The notes below the pieces were generated by a model. It searched no databases and had not been told where the DNA came from. It saw only the letters and a list, made by a program, of their open reading frames with translations. Shown here one piece after another: positions 6,515-9,394 of a stretch of 9,394 nt of DNA (positions are counted from its first letter, which is position 1; each line of letters starts with the position of its first letter). The position numbers were made by a program, and so were the translations under genes. The DNA comes from Lachnospira sp. UBA5912 (GTDB taxonomy: Bacteria; Bacillota; Clostridia; Lachnospirales; Lachnospiraceae): positions 1 through 9,394 of the forward strand of contig DJDY01000074.1 of assembly GCA_002435585.1 (NCBI GenBank). Direction: 5' to 3'.

Positions 6515-7447
6515 ATGAATATTAATAGCATATTAGATAATGTTGGAAAAGTTATTGTAGGAAAAGATGAAGTGGTTGTAAAGGTACTTACAAGCATACT
6601 TGCGGGAGGACATATCCTTTTAGAGGATGTTCCTGGAACTGGCAAGACTATGCTTGCAAAGACTGTAGCTAAGAGCATTGACTGTGATTTTAAGAGAATA
6701 CAGTTCACGCCAGACCTTCTTCCATCGGACATAACAGGACTTCATACATATAATCAGAAGAGTGGAGAGTTCGTGTTAAGCAAAGGACCAGTATTTGCTA
6801 ATATTATACTTGCGGATGAAATAAACAGAGCCACACCAAGAACACAGTCTGCACTGCTTGAATGCATGGAAGAACACCAGGTTACTATTGATGGTGATAC
6901 ACTTAAACTGGAAGAGCCATTTATAGTACTTGCAACGGAAAATCCAGTAGAAACAGCGGGAACATATCCACTTCCAGAAGCACAGTTAGACCGGTTCCTT
7001 ATGAAGCTTGAGATGGGATATCCTGATAAGAGTGCAGAAGTTGAGATTCTTAACAGATTCTTAAACAATAACCCTGTTACAGAGCTTGGCAGTGTATGCA
7101 AAAGACAGGATATTATAGACATGAAAAAACAGGTTAAGGAGGTATATATACATCCTTCACTTATTGATTACATAGCGGAACTTGCGCAGGCGACACGTAA
7201 GATGTCAGATGTTGCAATAGGTATAAGTCCAAGAGGTTCGATAGCCATGGTGAATGCTGCCAGGGCATATGCATATGTGAATGGAAGAGACTATGTTATA
7301 CCATCTGATATCAAAGAACTGTCAGTGTGTGTGTGGGCACACAGACTTGTGTTTAGTACAGGACTTGTATCAAAGGGCAGCAGAGAACAGGCTGTTAACG
7401 CTGCATTTGCACAGGTTGCAGTACCAACTGAGGAGTGGACTAAGTAG
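6515..7447 (+). CDS. MoxR-type AAA+ ATPase
   Basis: This 310-residue protein has the usual MoxR length. Walker A is GHILLEDVPGTGKT (32-45), Walker B is IILADE (97-102) followed by the MoxR signature INRATPRTQSALLECMEE, sensor 1 is LATENP (139-144), the arginine-finger region is LPEAQLDRF (153-161), and sensor 2 is ISPRGS (237-242). All ATPase residues look intact. MoxR ATPases work as hexameric chaperone-like machines that help vWA-domain partners mature or insert substrates or cofactors; the target here is unknown. The start at 6515 is chosen because GAGG (6507-6510) precedes it by 4 nt; the in-frame ATG at 6500 would translate through this site and has none of its own. The next gene, its likely vWA-like partner, begins right after the stop codon. 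Confidence 0.93.
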   Translation: MNINSILDNVGKVIVGKDEVVVKVLTSILAGGHILLEDVPGTGKTMLAKTVAKSIDCDFKRIQFTPDLLPSDITGLHTYNQKSGEFVLSKGPVFANIILADEINRATPRTQSALLECMEEHQVTIDGDTLKLEEPFIVLATENPVETAGTYPLPEAQLDRFLMKLEMGYPDKSAEVEILNRFLNNNPVTELGSVCKRQDIIDMKKQVKEVYIHPSLIDYIAELAQATRKMSDVAIGISPRGSIAMVNAARAYAYVNGRDYVIPSDIKELSVCVWAHRLVFSTGLVSKGSREQAVNAAFAQVAVPTEEWTK

Positions 7448-8602
7448 ATGAATATTATTTTGATGCTTATAGGAGTTGTTATTGTTTATAAGGTTATATC
7501 AGTAGTATATAAGAAAAACTGGGACAAAAACCTTAGTTCTGATATAGTCTTTTCACATACTACAGCTACTAAGGGTGATAAGATAGAGTTAGTGGAAACA
7601 GTTGTGAATGCCAAGAGGCTTCCAGTGTTTTGCATGAATGTAAAGTTTGATATAGACAGAAGCTTTATATTCGGGCAGAAAGATACGAATTCCATGGTGT
7701 CGGATAAAACATATCGGAATGATGTGTTCTCGCTGCTTTCAAACCAGAAGGTCACAAGACGTATTGAGGTAGAATGCAGCAGAAGAGGTGTATACAGACT
7801 TGATGTCGTGGAAATGGTGTTTCCAGGTGCTTTTATGAATGAGATTATGATACATAGAAGCAGATTATATAGTAACATAACGGTGTTTCCAAAGCCAGCA
7901 GACGTAAGCCAGCTATCAGACGTTAACAACATGGTTATGGGCGAACTTGAGAGAAAAAAGTATCTTAGTGAAGATAAGTTTGTTTTCGCAGGAATAAGGG
8001 ATTATCAGTCATATGACAGCATAAGGGATATCAATTGGAATGCATATGCCAAAACAGGTAATCTGATGGTTAATCATTATAACGAGACAGTCAGCAGAAA
8101 TGTATGCCTGCTTCTTAATCTTGAGAGTGAGGGGGCGTATATGCAGGAGGATATAGTCGAGCAGGCTATAAGTATAGCTGCCGCTCTTTCGCAGATGCTT
8201 GTATCAAGGGGTGTTAATGTATCAATGATTTCTAACGGACGTGATATAGATACTAAGGCCAATATAACTATACAACCGGGTTCTGGTTTATCACACTTTA
8301 ACCAGATTAATATGGAACTTGCAAGGATAGATGTATCGCAGGCTATGGATGAGTTCGCTGATATGCTGACGGCTATGAATAAAGATAATAAAGTATCATC
8401 TAACAGCATAAAAAGGCAGGATGATATGGTATATGTCCTCATATCTGCCAATAAAAACGACAGAATCAGGAAAACAGCACAGCTTATCATGGATAAGCAG
8501 TATAATAAGATATGGATTGTTCCACAGGTTGTAAGCGGAGTTGGCAGCATGTATTATGAAGATGTATTGAAAGGAAAGAATGATGCAGATAAAACATATT
8601 AG
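7448..8602 (+). CDS. DUF58 (von Willebrand A-like) protein, membrane-anchored
   Basis: This 384-residue protein has one hydrophobic segment at residues 2-21, then a beta-rich region, then the DUF58 hallmark FAGIRDYQSYDSIRDINWNAY (180-200) with AKTGNLMVNHY after it. DUF58 proteins are the usual partners of MoxR ATPases. After the hallmark begins a vWA-like fold, in which the metal-site strand reads LLLNLES (221-227) where a classic MIDAS would have DxSxS; the first Asp is Asn, so metal binding there is doubtful. Many relatives have two N-terminal membrane spans, while here only one is clear. The ATG abuts the moxR stop with no gap, and AGGAG (7431-7435) lies 12 nt upstream inside moxR, so translational coupling is likely. 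Its 3' end overlaps the next gene by about 20 nt. Confidence 0.9.
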   Translation: MNIILMLIGVVIVYKVISVVYKKNWDKNLSSDIVFSHTTATKGDKIELVETVVNAKRLPVFCMNVKFDIDRSFIFGQKDTNSMVSDKTYRNDVFSLLSNQKVTRRIEVECSRRGVYRLDVVEMVFPGAFMNEIMIHRSRLYSNITVFPKPADVSQLSDVNNMVMGELERKKYLSEDKFVFAGIRDYQSYDSIRDINWNAYAKTGNLMVNHYNETVSRNVCLLLNLESEGAYMQEDIVEQAISIAAALSQMLVSRGVNVSMISNGRDIDTKANITIQPGSGLSHFNQINMELARIDVSQAMDEFADMLTAMNKDNKVSSNSIKRQDDMVYVLISANKNDRIRKTAQLIMDKQYNKIWIVPQVVSGVGSMYYEDVLKGKNDADKTY

Positions 8603-9394
8603 AAACAGCAGGATGCTACTTGAGATATTAATACTCTGTATTGTATATATGTCCATGGCTGTTGGCGTGTATACAGGACTTGCTGGCAATGATCCTGCTA
8701 CATCATATTATTGTCTGATAGTGTTAATACCTGTGTTAGTCACGTATTTCTCAAGAAAATATATTACTAATTACCCATTGTTTATGGTTCTTAATATTGT
8801 GTTTGTGTTCATAGCGGCAAGACTTTCAACATCAGATATGGAATTAGCCGGGTATGTGTTAGTGGCTGTTGCTATAGCTGCACACTCCATCAGATTAAAG
8901 AATCTGTATGTGCAGAAAAAAGAATACGAGAGAGCATCTGAGACAAGCTATGATGTATCAGGTAAGAGCAGGGATGATATGCAGCTTGCTGTTGGAGCGA
9001 ATGAAAAGCTTCACGCAGCATACGGAATATTCATGATTGCTTTCTATATAATTGGAAGTTATAAGCATAATGATACACTTATGGGTATACAGCTTTTTTT
9101 GTTTATAGCTTTCGTTATATGCCAGTTCTTCTATAACCAGCTTAGTGAATTATATAAGATATTTTCGGTCAATGAAGGAAAGTCAGAGTTCCCGGCAAGA
9201 AGAATAATACGCATTAATGTTATTATGATGTTCATATTTGCATTCTTTATGATAATGGGAATGCTTTTATTCTACAGTGGAAAATATGGCAACATATTCC
9301 AGACAATATCAGCAGGGCTTATGGCGGTGCTTAAAGCTATATTATGGCTTCTGTTAAAGCTGATTGGAAGAGGACCGGATTCATCAGGGGTATA
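8583..9394 (+). CDS. Multi-span membrane protein of the MoxR/DUF58 operon (3' partial)
   Basis: This frame stays open to the window edge, giving 270 complete codons. The start overlaps the DUF58 gene by 20 nt; AAAGGA (8570-8575) lies 7 nt before it. A second ATG at 8580 directly precedes it and could be used instead. Hydrophobic stretches suggest six to eight membrane spans: about residues 12-32, 41-55, 64-80, 88-103, 147-161, 167-184, 211-231 and 241-261. A charged loop (104-142) and a basic loop (around 199-210) separate them. I do not recognise the family. In many MoxR/DUF58 clusters the third gene is a membrane protein with a transglutaminase-like domain, but no such domain has appeared in the visible part; it could still follow, here or in a separate gene. 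Overlap and context make it a component of the same module. Confidence 0.75.
   Translation, partial: MQIKHIRNSRMLLEILILCIVYMSMAVGVYTGLAGNDPATSYYCLIVLIPVLVTYFSRKYITNYPLFMVLNIVFVFIAARLSTSDMELAGYVLVAVAIAAHSIRLKNLYVQKKEYERASETSYDVSGKSRDDMQLAVGANEKLHAAYGIFMIAFYIIGSYKHNDTLMGIQLFLFIAFVICQFFYNQLSELYKIFSVNEGKSEFPARRIIRINVIMMFIFAFFMIMGMLLFYSGKYGNIFQTISAGLMAVLKAILWLLLKLIGRGPDSSGV

Noticed and set aside
1..9394. CRISPR array, tRNA/rRNA, insertion sequence or phage module
   Set aside because: No regular repeat-spacer pattern, no recognisable tRNA or rRNA sequence, no transposase or integrase motifs and no flanking inverted repeats were seen.

Overview
The window looks like chromosome from a low-GC Firmicute, most likely a Clostridia of the Lachnospiraceae type. 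This rests on the AT-rich code (many AGA, ATA and AAA codons), strong AGGAGG-like ribosome binding sites, sigma-A-type promoters and the kinds of genes present. The genus is inference: a pectin-using, motile gut relative such as Lachnospira/Eubacterium eligens would fit the lyase-like gene and the YvyF-like gene, but this is not proven here. No tRNA, rRNA, CRISPR array, insertion sequence or phage gene was seen.

Left part (1-5045, all +). The window opens inside a two-zinc-ribbon, helix-turn-helix protein of YvyF-like layout. A good promoter (552-580) then starts a run of three closely spaced genes: a large cytoplasmic beta-propeller protein resembling rhamnogalacturonan lyases, a GreA/GreB-type transcript cleavage factor, and a compact UvrD/PcrA-type DNA helicase. 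The Gre factor and helicase are 17 nt apart. Both families act on stalled RNA polymerase in other bacteria, so a functional link is plausible.

Middle part (5046-6514). A small acidic DUF1292 protein on the minus strand faces the helicase, with only 3 nt between the two stop codons. Beyond it lies a gene-free stretch of about 490 nt that is not empty. It holds a 16-bp tandem repeat, a very AT-rich block, a promoter with 17-bp spacing, a strong intrinsic terminator about 30 nt past that promoter (together a candidate small RNA of about 70 nt), and a near-perfect inverted repeat just upstream of an Lrp/AsnC-family regulator. The regulator gene ends at its own terminator.

Right part (6515-9394, all +). 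A MoxR AAA+ ATPase, a DUF58 (von Willebrand A-like) protein and a multi-span membrane protein are packed with abutting or overlapping ends. This is the well-known MoxR/DUF58 chaperone-type module. The third gene runs off the window. In related clusters a transglutaminase-like membrane protein often follows, but none is visible here.

For several genes the first possible ATG lies inside or before the ribosome binding site. The better start is slightly downstream (641, 5868, 6515), and the first gene has no start in the window at all.
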